A stretch of 64,000 nucleotides of DNA from Phanerochaete sordida (Eukaryota > Basidiomycota > Agaricomycetes > Polyporales > Phanerochaetaceae), in contig BPQB01000014.1 in assembly GCA_019973155.2 (NCBI GenBank), positions 372,001 through 436,000 of the forward strand, written 5' to 3'. A model generated the notes under the pieces. That model worked only from the letters and a program-made list of their open reading frames with translations, was not told the origin of the DNA and did not search any database. The position numbers and the translations under genes are program-made. Below, one piece after another: positions 34,093 through 46,144 of the stretch; the stretch's first letter is position 1; each line of letters begins with the position of its first letter.

Positions 34093-35347
34093 TCAGGTGG
34101 ACTCTTGCGGGTGTACCACCAGCTTCACCGCACTGACAACGCCTTGCTTGAGCCTTTCGATACCTTGCGGGGCGCCCTCCAGCCCGTTGGGCAGGACCTC
34201 GACGTTATTTGGCTATCAACCTTCATCAGGAACTCTGGGCACCACATCCACAGCACTGCGCTCACCTTGAGGTCCCCGGCCGCCAGCAGCCCTTCGAGGG
34301 CCCTGTACAGCGCTCGCCCGCCATCTGCGTTCTGCGGAGCGTGGACGTTTCCGAACGGCGCCACGATGGTCTTGTCTGGCGTGAGCAGACTCTCCTCAAT
34401 CGACGGCTTGAAGTCCACGTGCACGAACTTTCCTCCGGGCGCGAGCGCGGCGTATGCCGCGTTCTGCGTCTCCGGCATCGCGATCGCATCGAACGCGACC
34501 AGAAGCGGCGCGCTCGTAGCCGCGGCGATCGCGCCGCCGAGCGCAGAGAGCGGCGCCGCGCGGTCGACGACGTGCGTCGCGCCGAGCGACTTGAGGTACG
34601 CCTCGTGGCGCGCGGAGGCCGTCGTGATGATGGGCCCGAACCCGGAGAGCTTCGCGAACTGGATCACTACACGCGCATCAGCGACGTGCTGTAGGCGGCG
34701 GAAGGCGCGACCTACCGAATTGGCCTACGCTGGAGGCCCCGGCGACGACGAGCATCGGCTGGCCGATGTACTTGTCGCGGCCGCCTGCCTCCCAGGGGGG
34801 CGTGAGCGCGATGCCACCTGCCTCCTTGGGACTGTAGAGTCCGAATGCCGCCGTGACGACTGCGATGGGGAAGGTGGCAGCCCCATCGAAGCTCAGCGTG
34901 GGCGGGATCTGGGACGGTGGTGGTCAATGTTAGATACGCGTCTCGCCCGGAATGGAGGGCCAACCTTGGCGACGAGGCTGGCGTCCGCGACAGCGTACTG
35001 CTGCAGCGCTCCGCGGCGGTCGTCGTACCAGCCCTGGAAGACCCTGCATCACCGTCAGCACCTGGACACTACACATAATCCCAGCCAGCGTACACTCTGT
35101 CACCGACAGCGAAGTTCGACACGTCGGCGCCGAGCTTTCTGACGATGCCGGACGCGTCGAGGCCGAGAATGGTGGGGTATTCTTCGATAAGAATGTTGTT
35201 TGTGTGGACCCTCCATTCCGCTGGATTGAGCCCAGCTGCGTGGATCTCGACGAGCACCTCTCCTGGAGCCGGCTCTTGGATATCCTTATCCCTCACCTCG
35301 AACCGGCCGTGGGCCTCGACAAGGTAGAGTGCTTTCTGCGTAGGCAT
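34093..35347 (-). CDS. MDR-family NAD(P)H-dependent reductase, GroES-like (paralogue 5)
   Basis: Five exons on the minus strand, starting MPTQKALYLVEAHG. The first ends at 35094 after GDRV, and the second is about 35043-34965 (VFQGWYDDRRGALQQYAV). The third starts at 34908 and carries a nucleotide loop of the form VVAGASSVG. The fourth covers FAKLSGFGPIITTASA through AAGDLK, and the last reads PNNVEVLPNGLEGAP and ends PQEST. Other landmarks are HAAGLNPAEWRV and GLDASGIVRKLG. A weak TATA-like site (35421-35426) lies about 75 bp upstream. The family is firm and the substrate unknown. Confidence 0.85.
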
Positions 35348-36701
35348 GGCGTTGAGCTGGCTGAACTGGCTTGACCAGAAGGGCGATGGCCTCGGATATC
35401 ATGCGCACTCTCGTGGCGAGTATATGTGTGCGGTTCTGATGAACAATTGACAGTGGAAGCAAGCTAGCGACAGAATCACCTTACTCGAGGTCTAGACTCT
35501 CTCGGGCTGACTAACGCGCGGCTTTCATCGCCGACCTCATTTTACTCTGTCGCAGTCAAAGAGAATGCGTAGGGCGGAGAAGCGGTCGCCGCACACGTCC
35601 GGCCTCTAGTGCTAACGCCGATCATTCGACCGAATAGATGGTTGCTCGCTCACTGAAAGAAAAGTACGCAAGTATTCGCGATGGATGTGTATTAGGACCA
35701 CAGTGGCGACCTTGAGCAATGTCTGGAAGCGAAGTAGGATTGTAGGGTCAGAATATAAATGATGCAGAGCTTGTCTTCGAGTGTCACCGTATAGTAGTAG
35801 CCTCAAAGAAACTTTACGAGCCACGACAAATGTCCCGCTGGTATATCGGCACAGTTGATAGTAGGCTGAACTTCGACAAAAATATTGAGACGCCTCCGGG
35901 ACGCAAAACAAGACCTCAGGGTCTGCGCCCGTAGCCTACCAGACTCGAGGTGCTGCGGAGCGGGGTCGGGCGCCCGCCTACCGAAGACCCCAGAAACCCT
36001 GGACCGTGCCTATGCTGTAGCCAATATTGGGCCGCCGTTCCAGCTTCACGCCCCACCATCCATGCACCATCTCCTTCATTATTTAGCATACTCATGAGCG
36101 AGCAGTGCCCTTCAGCGAATCGTGCTGTCTTACTTTGGTACAGCTCACCGGCCGAGTCGGCCGAACTTGAATCCGCTGCGACGTCTGTATCTCGTGCTGG
36201 AGTGGATGGAAAGAATTTGGAAACACTATCAAGACGACACTCTCATATGTCTCTGACTGACACGGGACAATTCGGCGTAAATTGCCGGGCCAGGCATGCA
36301 AGACTACTTCGCTCCAAGAATACGCTTCCAAGACTGACACGCCATCAAGCGGTCATAGACTCAGTGAGCTCTACGCATTATTTAGGACAGTGCCATTTAT
36401 GCGCATGCTATTGTCAACCAAAAACATGCCTGACATTGTTTTTACAGCCTCTCGCGCAGCGCACGAGCGATATGTGCCATCATACTAACTTGTGCAGGGC
36501 GTATCCGTCTGACTAAGCAGCAGCTTACGGACCGGACACTCTGCCCGCTGAAAGGCCAGGTTCTAGACATCATGTCTAACGTCCGTTACGCGAATCTCCC
36601 ACACATACTCGCGTATATATGCCACATTTCGAGACTTCACGCTGCAGGACATCTTCGTTCTACCTCTCCACACCACACCAGACACCCCCAGCACTGCAGA
36701 T
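35348..36701. other. Intergenic; 5' part of the duplicated block
   Basis: No gene was found. From about 35930 the sequence is the inverted partner of 63668 downwards, so it belongs to the segmental duplication. A TATATAT at 36614-36620, 82 bp before the reductase start, is kept in both copies. Confidence 0.5.
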
Positions 36702-38436
36702 ATGTCCACACAGAAGGCCCTCTTCCTCGAAAAGCTCGGCGGAAAGCTCTTCATCCAGGACCGCGACATTCCGGAGCCCGGGGCCGGCGAAGTCCTCATC
36801 GAGATCCACGCGGCCGGGCTTAACCCCGCCGACTGGAAGATCAACGGGTTCGAAGGGATCCTCAAAGAGTTCCCCGCCATCCTCGGCACCGATGGCGCTG
36901 GCATCGTCAAGAAGATCGGCACGGGCGTGACGAACGTCGCTGTCGGCGACAAAGTGTACGTCTCGCCCACATACGCTCAGTAGTACGCTGCTCATGCCGT
37001 GCAGGCTGTTCCAAGGTGCCTATGACAACCGCCACGCGACGTTCCAGCAGTATGCGGTCACCGAGGCGGAGATCGTCGCCAAGGTACGTTGCCCGGGGCT
37101 CTGGCTCTGGCTCTTCGCCCGCGCGGCCCGTACTGACCGCGCGCTCAGATCCCGGCGAACCTGACCTTCGAGCAGGCGGCCTCGATTCCTCTCGCGCTCG
37201 CCACCGCTGCGCTCGCGCTCTACAACCAGAAGCCGCACGGCATAGGCTTCGACGCGCCGTGGGAAGCAGGAGGCCGCGGCAAGTACGCAGGCGAGCCCAT
37301 CGTCATCTTCGGCGGGTCGTCGTCCGTCGGTCAGCACGGTACGCATGGCCGCGACTATCTGTTGCTCTCCGTCGCTGAATTTGCGGGCAGCTATACAGTT
37401 GGCGAGGCTCTCCGGCTTCTCGCCCATCATCACGACCGCGTCGCTCCACAACAGCGCACTGCTCAAGTCGCTCGGCGCGACGCACGTCATCGATCGCGCC
37501 GCGCCGCTCTCGGAGCTCGCGCAGGCCGTACAGGCCATCACGAGCAAGCCCATCACGGTCGTGTACGACGCAATCTCGGACGCGGACACGCAGAACGCTG
37601 GGTACGACATGCTCGCGCCCGGTGGGACCCTTGTCATCGTGCACTGCAGGGCCGTCGATGCGGGCAAGGTTACCTCCGAGAAGGAGATTCTGTACATTCT
37701 TGGGAGTGTGCAGTTTGCCGAGCACCGCGCGATTGGCAAGAGCTTGTACGCGCGCCTCACGGGACTGCTCGAGTCCGGCGAAATTAAGGTGTGTGTCGAT
37801 GGCTTCTCCAGCTACATTTGGCTCAATGAGCTGCGCAGCCGAACCAGGTCGAGGTACTCCCGAACGGCCTCGCTGGTATCCCTGACGGCTTGGCGAAGCT
37901 GAAGGCGGGCATCAGCGCGCTCAAGTTCGTCGCTCGCCCCCAAGAGAATGCCTAGGAGTGGTCCACGAATTCAGAATAGGTTGATATCATTCATTTCGGA
38001 GTAAGCCAATAAATCATGTGCCCTTTGTTCGCGATTCTTCGAGGTGAACATCCAACGTCTCCAGTTCGTTCTATGTGACTACTACAGAGATAATATGAGC
38101 ATGTAGCTTATATCTGAGGAGTGAACGCGTACCATCTCAACGAAGTTCTGTCATCGGACCTTGACTCTCCCTCGCAGGCGGCGCTGAAGCGGCATCTCGG
38201 TCGAGGGCGACCTGCTCAGGAGGACGAGTCAACCGCATCTTCTCCTTCATACGTTGATTCTGAGACACACGTAAGGATAATCAGTGAGACAGGTCTACCC
38301 TTATGAGGCGTTAAATTCCTACCTGGAACCATATCTGCAAAGATGACCATGTTGGAAGGAGCTATGCGCGTGAGGTGACAGAATGATACTTACTTGCACA
38401 ACGCGAGCTTTCAAACCAATAGATTCTGCAATCTCC
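35930..38436 (+). repeat. Segmental duplication, copy 1 (inverted partner at 61175-63668)
   Basis: This 2.5 kb block contains about 770 bp upstream of reductase paralogue 6, the whole reductase gene and the last exons of F-box/homeodomain gene D. It matches the reverse complement of 61175-63668 from end to end. The reductase exons are nearly identical, while the outer noncoding parts carry visible substitutions and small gaps. Confidence 0.88.
36702..37955 (+). CDS. MDR-family NAD(P)H-dependent reductase, GroES-like (paralogue 6)
   Basis: Exons are 36702-36955, 37005-37083, 37149-37338, 37391-37788 and 37839-37955. Start is MSTQKALFLEKLGG. Landmarks are HAAGLNPADWKI, LGTDGAGIVKKIG, GDKV, LFQGAYDNRHATFQQY, IPANLTFEQAASIP, the loop IFGGSSSVGQ, LARLSGFSPIITTAS, and the end PNQVEVLPNGLAGIP. 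It lies tail to tail with F-box/homeodomain gene D, with under 200 bp between stop codons. The gene was copied whole to 61643-62896; the first-exon proteins differ by a single Ile/Val change in the region compared. Confidence 0.9.
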
Positions 38437-40382
38437 AAGCGCCTCCCTTCTGAGGGAAATTGCGACTGATGAAGGTGTATCAATGAGGTGGTCATCTCGC
38501 ATCTATGGGTACAGACGCACCTCCTGGAATACAGCCTGCAGTATCGTCAATTGAGTTGGGGTGAGTCTCGCTCGTACACGCTTCGTCTTTGATGAGTCTG
38601 GGGCCTGTACGTCCGCAGCGTCCGGACGAGGCCCGCGCAGGGGGCGACGCGCAGGAGACCTGAGGCCTCGTCTCCTCCGCACTTCGACGGCCTCCGTATT
38701 CCGGACGTTAGCGAGCTCTTCACCTTCGCCTTCGTGAACTTCCTAAACATCGATGGGGAAAGCGTAGCTCCAATTTAGCGCTACCCCGAGCGTAGATCAT
38801 ATACACTTACGTTGAGCTCCGCTAGTCCAAACAGCGCTGGTTCCATGAACCTCGCATCCGGTAGGAGATCATCGTGCCGTATGGTGACTGAAGGGTGATC
38901 AAGTGTGCCATTAGCGATCCTGTATTTCAGAGAGGCAAAGCCTTCCGGGGCATGGCGAGGCCCGCATAGAATATGGAAGTGCTTGATGTGACGTAGCACG
39001 GGTAGCGTGGTAGTCAGATATCCCCATTGGCGCGTGTACATGTAGGATGTCCGCCGCACTACGAAGGCCTCCAATCCTTCCGCCAGGGCCATTTCACGTA
39101 CAAGCCATTTCGCTCCACCATCCTCGAGTGATACGTGCTTGACAGTCTGCATGGCAATCTCGGCCAATACAAAGTCCAGGGGGCATGGCGTCGTCGATGT
39201 GGACGTAGTTCGCAGAGAGCCTACGAATGTGTAGCTGTCTAGCAGGTCATACATTGAGTATCCGTCGCAATGAGTAAAAGAATTCCATACCTGGCGTGGT
39301 CTGTACTGTTTGGAATTTTGTGCTTTGAATCCTGCTATCCTGGAGAAAACCGTGGAGAATCTCAACAACAGCCCTTGTCTCTGCGGGTATCTCCTGACGC
39401 GGCCTGGACGACGAGTACTGCGTGCTTGTGGCAGAGTAGATCAAGGCAGGCAACGACAGATTGTCTGTGCACGAGAGCATGTGGACGGTACGGATGTTCG
39501 GGAATGCGCCAGGACCGGGTCCTCTTGCCATAAAAGGATCGTTCGGCCAAGTGACACGTGTGAGGTGGAGGACCTCCAGCGTCGTCACGCTGCCGATAAC
39601 GCGAAAGAGGCCGTGAAAGGAGTGAAGTTTGAAGTTGGACAGCTTCAGCTTGGTCATGCACCGTAGCGATTGCTTGAGGCGCGCAGCGTACAGGAAGGGA
39701 GGCCCGGTAGTGTCGTCACTGTCTATGTGTATCGTTCGCCGCTCGGGTAAAAGGGCAAGGAGAGCGAGAGCCAGAGGGGCAAAGAATGAATGGCTGTAGA
39801 ATGTGAGCTCGGCGACATGGTCCTTGAGCCAGCCCGACAATGGTGACCTGAGTATCGCATCAAGCTGACGTACGTCGTCTGGTGTGCGAAGCTCAAGCTG
39901 GGTGAACAACAGGGGACGAAAACGCAGGGACCAATCTCGAGACACCAGCGAAAGCTTCGATGGGCCGCCCTTGTCCATAAAAGGGCTCGAGAGCAGTTCG
40001 AGAATGTAGTCTTGCAGCTCACGAGGAAGCTTCTGCCATGCATAGGCGAATACAGCGAATTGACCAGGGTTGTTACCTGTAGCGTACAGAATGAGTTTGC
40101 ACACGAGTCTAGTTATAAGAGAATAAACTCACACCAATCGGCATATGCGTCGAACACGTCGCCATCTGAGTCTGACAGGAAGTCAATCCGCTCAAACACA
40201 GGCGTTGCTGCTGCGGGCGAATCGTGACCATCAGCTGAAGATACACTGCGCGAGCTGGGGGAGCGGCTTCTGGCTCTAGAGCTTGCAGGAGAGGTGTGAC
40301 CTCGGAAGAGGGTCCGACCTCTGGGATTGGGAGTACCAGTGGGAGCCATCGTAGGAAACATCGACCGGGCCGGCGTAAGCAC
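38137..40382 (-). CDS. F-box-like protein fused to a homeodomain (group 1, D)
   Basis: The minus-strand model is 40382-40133, 40076-39291, 39238-38811, 38742-38521, 38465-38394, 38334-38323 (12 nt) and 38259-38137; every junction keeps frame. The F-box-like segment is YAWQKLPRELQDYILELL then LVSRDWSLRFRPLLF, followed by LRR-like strands and RFMEPALFGLAELN. A basic linker (PARRPLRGPRP) leads to a canonical homeodomain: KRVRARLTPTQLTILQ, FPSEGRRLEIAES and the helix-3 core IWFQ|NQRMKEK, with W48, F49, N51 and R53 present. The homeodomain exon has no Met of its own and a stop codon lies just upstream in its frame, so it needs an upstream exon; the F-box exons supply it. The product could tie DNA binding to SCF-type recruitment. 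The fusion is inferred, since two genes sharing a span cannot be excluded without RNA. Confidence 0.72.
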
Positions 40383-41661
40383 AAGGCTCGGTATACTCAG
40401 AGACCCGCGGAAGCCTTCAGAGTCTCCTCTTGTGCAAGAGGTGGTGTGTAGGATGTAGACAGGTGAATATCAGCAAATATCAGGACAGAGTACGACTCGT
40501 TCACAACCGCGCGTGCGCTGCGTACCGGTGACCCTTGGAGGCGCCCGCCAGCGATGCGCCTTTTTGATGCGGAACATGCCCAAATACGGACATCGTCGGC
40601 AGATGGATAATTGGGGTCGTGCTCTTTGACTCTTTCCCTCATTCCATGTCCGACGACTCTCGTAACCTACCTCCCCCGTCACAGACTTCTGTTTGCCTGG
40701 CTATGATGTTAATGACGAGATCTGTGCGCATTATTCGGCGGCCATACAGTATAATTCGTACTTCAAGCAACGTCACCCCACTCTGCCCAACGCCAGCCGA
40801 TATCGCGCCACGATCTCGATTTAGACTGACCCTGGTAGCTGCATCCGCAGAGCTTTCGATATAGCTTCGATTTGATGCAAATGGACAGGAAATGAGGTCA
40901 AAATCGAGCTTATTTGTGCGTTCTTCTGCTTTCGCTGTCATGCAAGAGGTGGCGGCGACCGTAGCTGACTCACCTGCACCGTGATCCGAAGGGGCCTTCG
41001 TGAGCACTGCGCGACCATTATACTTCAATCAGAGCTTGCGTGCGTCAGGAACGATGCATGCCGAGACTCTTCGTACGCACGCGCCCGTGCGGCACCGTCG
41101 CGAAGGCGCCCCGCGTTCGCACCGGGGCACGCGCAGGCCAAGGCGGATGGGCTACGCACACGCACGAAGTCACAGACACTCGAACACGTCACGGAGCCGT
41201 GTACCCGTACTCTACACCTTGCGATTGACCCAAATTCTGCGTCTTTGCGGAATACAGACCGCCGGCTGTGAATATTACTAGGAGGAAAGTCCGTTTGTAC
41301 AGGATAAAACGTTTGCCTCTTCCTGACAATCAGCGTCGTCATTCTGCAGATGTCCTTCCGGCGTACCCGGCGCTGCAGCGGCCACGCGAGTGAGCAAGCG
41401 GCCAACAGGATTGGTTACCTCTTCCGCTAACAGCGCGGAGCACGATGGCCGCGTTCGCCTGGTGAGTCGTTCTCGTGATGTCGTGGACGCGACGCTGCCC
41501 CTCGTCTCGAGTTATCGCTGACCGTTGCCCGCGATTAGGCCGATACGATTGGTAACACCAGTCGTAGAAGAGGCGTGGTGGGCGCAAGGATGCTTCTTAT
41601 AAGGACGCGTTCCTGTCCATGATGCCACTACCGCTCCCTGCGACCACCGCTCTTGTCCATA
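40383..41661. other. Intergenic, no confident gene
   Basis: Overlapping frames at 40619-41028 on both strands (for example MKYNGRAVLTKAPSDHG on minus) show no recognisable features. No repeats were noticed. Confidence 0.35.
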
Positions 41662-43107
41662 ATGTCCACAGGAGCAGCCCCAGTGCCGTACTTCACGCTG
41701 AACAACGGCGTCAAGATGCCGGGCGTCGGAAAAGGGTGCGTACGCAGATGCTTTGTTGTGCGCCAGTGCGTGACTCATCTCTGAGGGCTTTCAGATGCTG
41801 GCTGGGGCCGGAAGGCGGATTAGATATTGCTGAAGAAATGTGCAGGAATGCTCTCAGGGTATGTACGCGGGGTGGTGATTCCATAATCGCTCAGAGCTGA
41901 GCGCATCTCATATAGGTGGGTTACAGACACATCGACACGGTACGCGCGACTCGGTAATACGCGTGTCAGTCTGATGCTGACAAGTTGATATCAGGCTGCT
42001 GGTTATAGTGCGCCTTCATCTTTTCGAGGCCTTTACCGTGCTGACTATGCGTTCGCCTGACAGAAAATGAGGAGCAAGTCGGCAAGGCCATCCGTGAGTC
42101 CGGAATCCCGCGCGAGGAGATTTTTGTTACCACGAAATTAAAGTGCGACATCCTTCCGTACATGACCTTCCACCGCTGACTCAGCTTCATATTAGAATGA
42201 GCGACGCGCACCGCGTACGTGAGGCCTTCGAAGATTCGCTGAAGGCACTCGACATTGGGTACATCGATCTGTACCTGGTACACTGGCCGTTGGTGCTCAC
42301 CCCAGACTGTGCGTCGCGAAGTACCTCGAAATCTATGCAGAACGTGACATTTCACAGGGTCCCGTACGCTGTCGGTTGAGGAGCATCCGAATTTCGTCGA
42401 TGTCTGGGCCGACATGGAGAAGCTCCTCGACACAGGCAAGTCGCATGTCCTATCCCTCGACTGCTCCTGGTGCTGACAGCGGCTGGCGCACAGGCAATGT
42501 CCGCGCTATCGGCATCTCGAATTTCTCAATCCAGCACCTCGAGACGCTGCTCTTGCATGCGAAGGTCGTGCCGGTAATCAACCAGGTCGAGATCCACCCG
42601 TACCTACCGCAGCACGAGCTCAAGGCATACTGCGAGGCGCACGGGATTCTCCTGACAGCGTACTCGCCATTTGGTAAGTACTTACTGGAACGCAGGCTTC
42701 AGAACGCGCTGACACGTATGGACAGGCCAAGGCAACTCGCTCTTCTTCTCCGACCCCGACTTCGCGAAGATAGCAGAGACGCATCAGGTGACCCCTGCCC
42801 AGGTCGTGATCAGCTGGCTCGTGCAGCGCGGGACGCCGCCTGTCGCGAAGAGCGCGAACGTGGATCGGATGCGCGCGAACATCTCCGTGAGTGTGTTATC
42901 GATGCTCTGCTCGGTCTCGTAGGCTGACCCGTAGTCTAGCTCGTGGAACTCTCCTCCGAGGAGATGCACATCATCGATGACATCCACAAGAAGCCTGGAG
43001 CACATCGCGGGCTTGTCAAATACGATGCGACCGAGGGCACTGCTTTCGGGTGGACGTACGAGCAGCTTGGATGGAACAGGACGAAAGAAGGTTTTGTGAA
43101 GGATTAG
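41662..43107 (+). CDS. Aldo/keto reductase
   Basis: This is an NADPH-dependent aldo/keto reductase (AKR fold, cytosolic), reducing an aldehyde or ketone; the substrate is unknown. About nine short introns are needed. Assembled landmarks in order are [48 protein letters not shown] (catalytic Asp and Tyr) and [10 protein letters not shown] (catalytic Lys). Next are [12 protein letters not shown] (catalytic His), [50 protein letters not shown] and [18 protein letters not shown]. The cofactor-binding segment is followed by a C-terminal loop ending KEGFVKD. One intron (after KLLDTG) has a GC donor (G|GCAAGT). Length of about 320 aa is normal. All four catalytic residues are visible. It stands alone on this strand between F-box-like genes. 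Confidence 0.9.
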
Positions 43108-43252
43108 GATATGCCCTCCCCATACAATTGATCTCTAGGTATGTGACCGTAGTTCATGACGCGACGCATAATCAGTTCATATTTCCTCAAAATATTCCCA
43201 GCCACCATACGACAAAGACCCTGTTGAACGGCCCATTCGTCCACCATAGCGA

Positions 43253-43265
43253 CCCCCCCCCCCCC
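43253..43265. repeat. Poly-C tract
   Basis: Thirteen consecutive C residues, followed by further C-rich sequence, lie between the aldo/keto reductase and F-box-like gene G. The length is likely to be variable or affected by sequencing error. Confidence 0.7.
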
Positions 43266-43311
43266 GCCCCTCCTCCCAACGCCTCCTTCCTGAGCCTTTA
43301 TTGAAATCAGT

Positions 43312-44766
43312 CTAAATATCCAACACCCCCAGGGTATCTAATGCAGGAAAGTGATGCCTGAGGACGCTATCGCGCTCCATGAACGGCTTGTAATCGAGCG
43401 ATCTCATCCACGGCCTCCCAAGACACATCCTCACAGAGACCGCTCTCAGCCTGTTTCCTCGCACCAGCCCCGCCATCATGGAATCGCAGATGCTTAGCGC
43501 CTCGTCTGCGACCGCAATGGCCTCGAGCATGTCGGCATGAGTCGGTACGCGCGGTTCGTGCCCGGACGGCGTGAAGATGACCTCGATATGCTCCAGCCTA
43601 CAGGCCGGGCTGAGGAGCGTCATCGCGTATTCTAGCGCGGCGCAGTTGTCGATGCAGACGTAGTGCGCGTTGTCTTTGGCATCGGCGTCATCGGGGTCGT
43701 ACGTCGAGTGCAGCTCGACGGCGATCGTAAGGCGTCGAATCCCGGGTATGCCGCGCAGGTCGTACAGACCGTTCATTAGAGCATCTAATGAGGCGAATTA
43801 TAAGAGAGCAGACGTTATGAGAGCTGGCTAGTACGTACTGTACTTGTCGATCGTAATCGAATATTGGAGATGCAGCGGCGGTACCGACAGCGACCGCGCC
43901 ATGTGAAACCCTGCATGCAGCGACTGCCTGCGCAGGGACAGTAAATTGAGCGTCTTCAATTGTGAGACATCAGAGAGCCGTTGGATGATGACCGCGAAGA
44001 GTGGATTTGGTGCAGATATGACGACGACCGAAGCGACGCGCGGGAGCGCGAGGGTCTGCAGCTCTTGAGCATTGACTATCTGCGTCTGGTCCTGGTGCAA
44101 ACCGTGCAGGCCATGCAAGCGCAACTCGCCGATGGTCGTGAAACATTGCAGTACGTTGCAGATCGCGCGCGGGCTGCTCCCAACGCTCTGGTCGCCAAAG
44201 TTGTCGAAGATCGCGAGGTGCGGGACCGCGATGGAGGGAAAAGGGGATGCCTCTGGCGCAAGGCGAAGCTTGAGAACCGCGCGCAAGTGCAATATCTGCA
44301 GTTGAGGAAAGAGGGGCACGAAGTCGACAAAGTTGTAGCGGCTGACGGTGAATCCGTCCGGATTCCCGTAGTGCAGCACTAGAGTGCGCACGAGATCCTT
44401 TGCTCGAGAGAAGAGTTCGCCGTGAACGAATTCCTGGATAGGTAGGTTTGCAGAATGATATGTCTCGCCGTCGGTTGGAATGTAGAGGGTAAGCTTTCGA
44501 AAGCGATGGCGAAATGTAGATTCGCGCCAAGCTCTGCATGTCAAGGAACACGCGAACAAGTCTTGCTTCGAGGGCCATCCAGTGTAGTTGTATGGACCAC
44601 TTTCTCTGACATGTTCAAAGATGTGATCCAGCAACTCTGGTATATGAACAGCTCGGTTGGGACTTTGCTCGTATGTCAGGTCCATGGTTCGGGTTGGCTG
44701 TAACTCGCGCGAAGCGCCGCGGTGATTGTATGACGACGCAGGATCGGACCGCTCTTCCATGATCAC
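43312..44766 (-). CDS. F-box-like protein, group 2 (G)
   Basis: Exons are 44766-43839 and 43784-43312, joined by a phase-1 GTACGT...TAG intron at the family position. An internal start, MDLTYEQSPNRAVHIPEL (44685), better matches the paralogues, so the first 27 residues are doubtful. The F-box-like motif is IPELLDHIFEHVRES then ACSLTCRAWRESTFRHRF. LRR-like strands follow (LQILHLRAVLKLRL, IGELRLHGLHGLHQ). The last exon has IRRLTIAVELHSTYD, LEHIEVIFTPSGHE and the end FPALDTLGVLDI. It is co-oriented and nearly abutting gene H, so the two are a tandem pair. Confidence 0.8.
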
Positions 44767-44810
44767 GAACTCAACTCATAGCCTCCGGGCAGGTCTGCCC
44801 TGGTCGTAAA

Positions 44811-46144
44811 TCATACATATAATGCCCCCGTACGGTTTACATGGGGAAACAAATCCCTCAGTCGCACATCCCTGCGCAGAAATCGCTCGTATTCGAGTTC
44901 TTCGTCCAGAGGGCGCCCGACATACGAGACCAGCGTTACGCCGCCTATTCTCCCCGCCCGTACCATCGACGAGAGTGTTATGTCGCACAGGAACAGCTTG
45001 CTCTTCATAGCCTCGAATGTGAGTAGAACGTCGGTCCAGGTCGCCACGACCGCTCCATCTCGATATGAGGCGAACACGAGCTCGAGATGTTCTACGCTGC
45101 ACGACCGGTCCAGCACTTGCAGCACCGAGTCGAGAGTGGCGCAGACTTCGCCATTGGCTCGGTACCTGGCGTCTCGCAGCCTGAGGTGTCGGCGATCGAA
45201 GATGGTATTCAGTTCAACGGCAAGGGTGAGGCGGTTAATGCCAGAAAGCCTTTGCAACTTCGACGAACTGGTCAGAGCAGCTTCTACATCAAGATACGTT
45301 CAACGAGAGTGCGTAGCAGAAGCTAGACTGACGTACCAGGATTTTACAGTGCTATGGCAAACAGCAAGTGACGCGGCGCTGCGGGCAGCGCGTCTACCAA
45401 CGCCAACGCCGCGCTAGGGCCCGTGTTCACCTGTCCAAGTACATCGAGTTGCTCCAGGGACCCCGGAGCAGCAAGCCATTGCAGCACAGATGAAAGCGCG
45501 CGCGATGGATCGCAGCGAAGGACGACAGAAATGACGCTGGGGGGAGGCTTTGTCGAGCGCGGGACCCCAACGGGCACGCGGAAGCCGGACGAAGGGATGC
45601 CAGTGATCCGCAGCTCTTCTATGCTATCAAACTGTGAAAGGACATTGTACAGTGCATGCTCGTCGAGAGTGTTCTGTGGCTGCAGCCGGAAGTTGATTGT
45701 CAGACGTTGCAGGTGGAGGTGAGAGGTCGGGTGGGGAAGCGGTTGTGCGAACCGCCCATGCAGGACGCCGCGAAGCTCGAGGGAGGAAAGTGCAGGGAAT
45801 CGACGGATAATCTGCGGAAAGTCGTACTCATCCACGGCGGCTCTGTTTGCCTCCTCGTAGCAGAGCAGAAGCGTACGCACTGCGTCCTTCGAGCGAGAAA
45901 AGAGTGGATCATGGACGAATTGCTGGATGGTGAAACTTGCAGTATGCGCATGGATGTCGTAGGACAGGGAGTAAAGCGCGAGCGTCCTGAAGCGGTGACG
46001 ATGGGTGTGTTCTGCCCACAGCTTGCAGACCAGGGAGCATGCGAAAAGAGACTGCTTGGGCTGCACCAACCCGTATCCGAGGTCGACGAGATGGTCGAAG
46101 ATCAGGTCGGTGAGCAATGGAATGAGTAGAGTTTCAGGTGCCAT
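44811..46144 (-). pseudogene. F-box-like protein, group 2 (H), with in-frame stop before the last exon
   Basis: The first exon starts MAPETLLIPLLTDLIF (46144) and has the F-box-like motif and LRR-like strands (LSSLELRGVLHGRF, IEELRITGIPSSGF). It reaches HLLFAIAL and then a TAA (45344-45346). Three codons further on is the expected phase-1 donor (G|GTACGT, intron from 45336), and the conserved last exon (45283-44811) is intact: INRLTLAVELNTIFD, VEHLELVFASYRDG, then DLFPHVNRTGALYV. So a single nonsense codon separates two otherwise good exons. Either the gene makes a protein lacking the C-terminal third, or it is an early pseudogene. A sequencing error is the other explanation. Confidence 0.7.
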
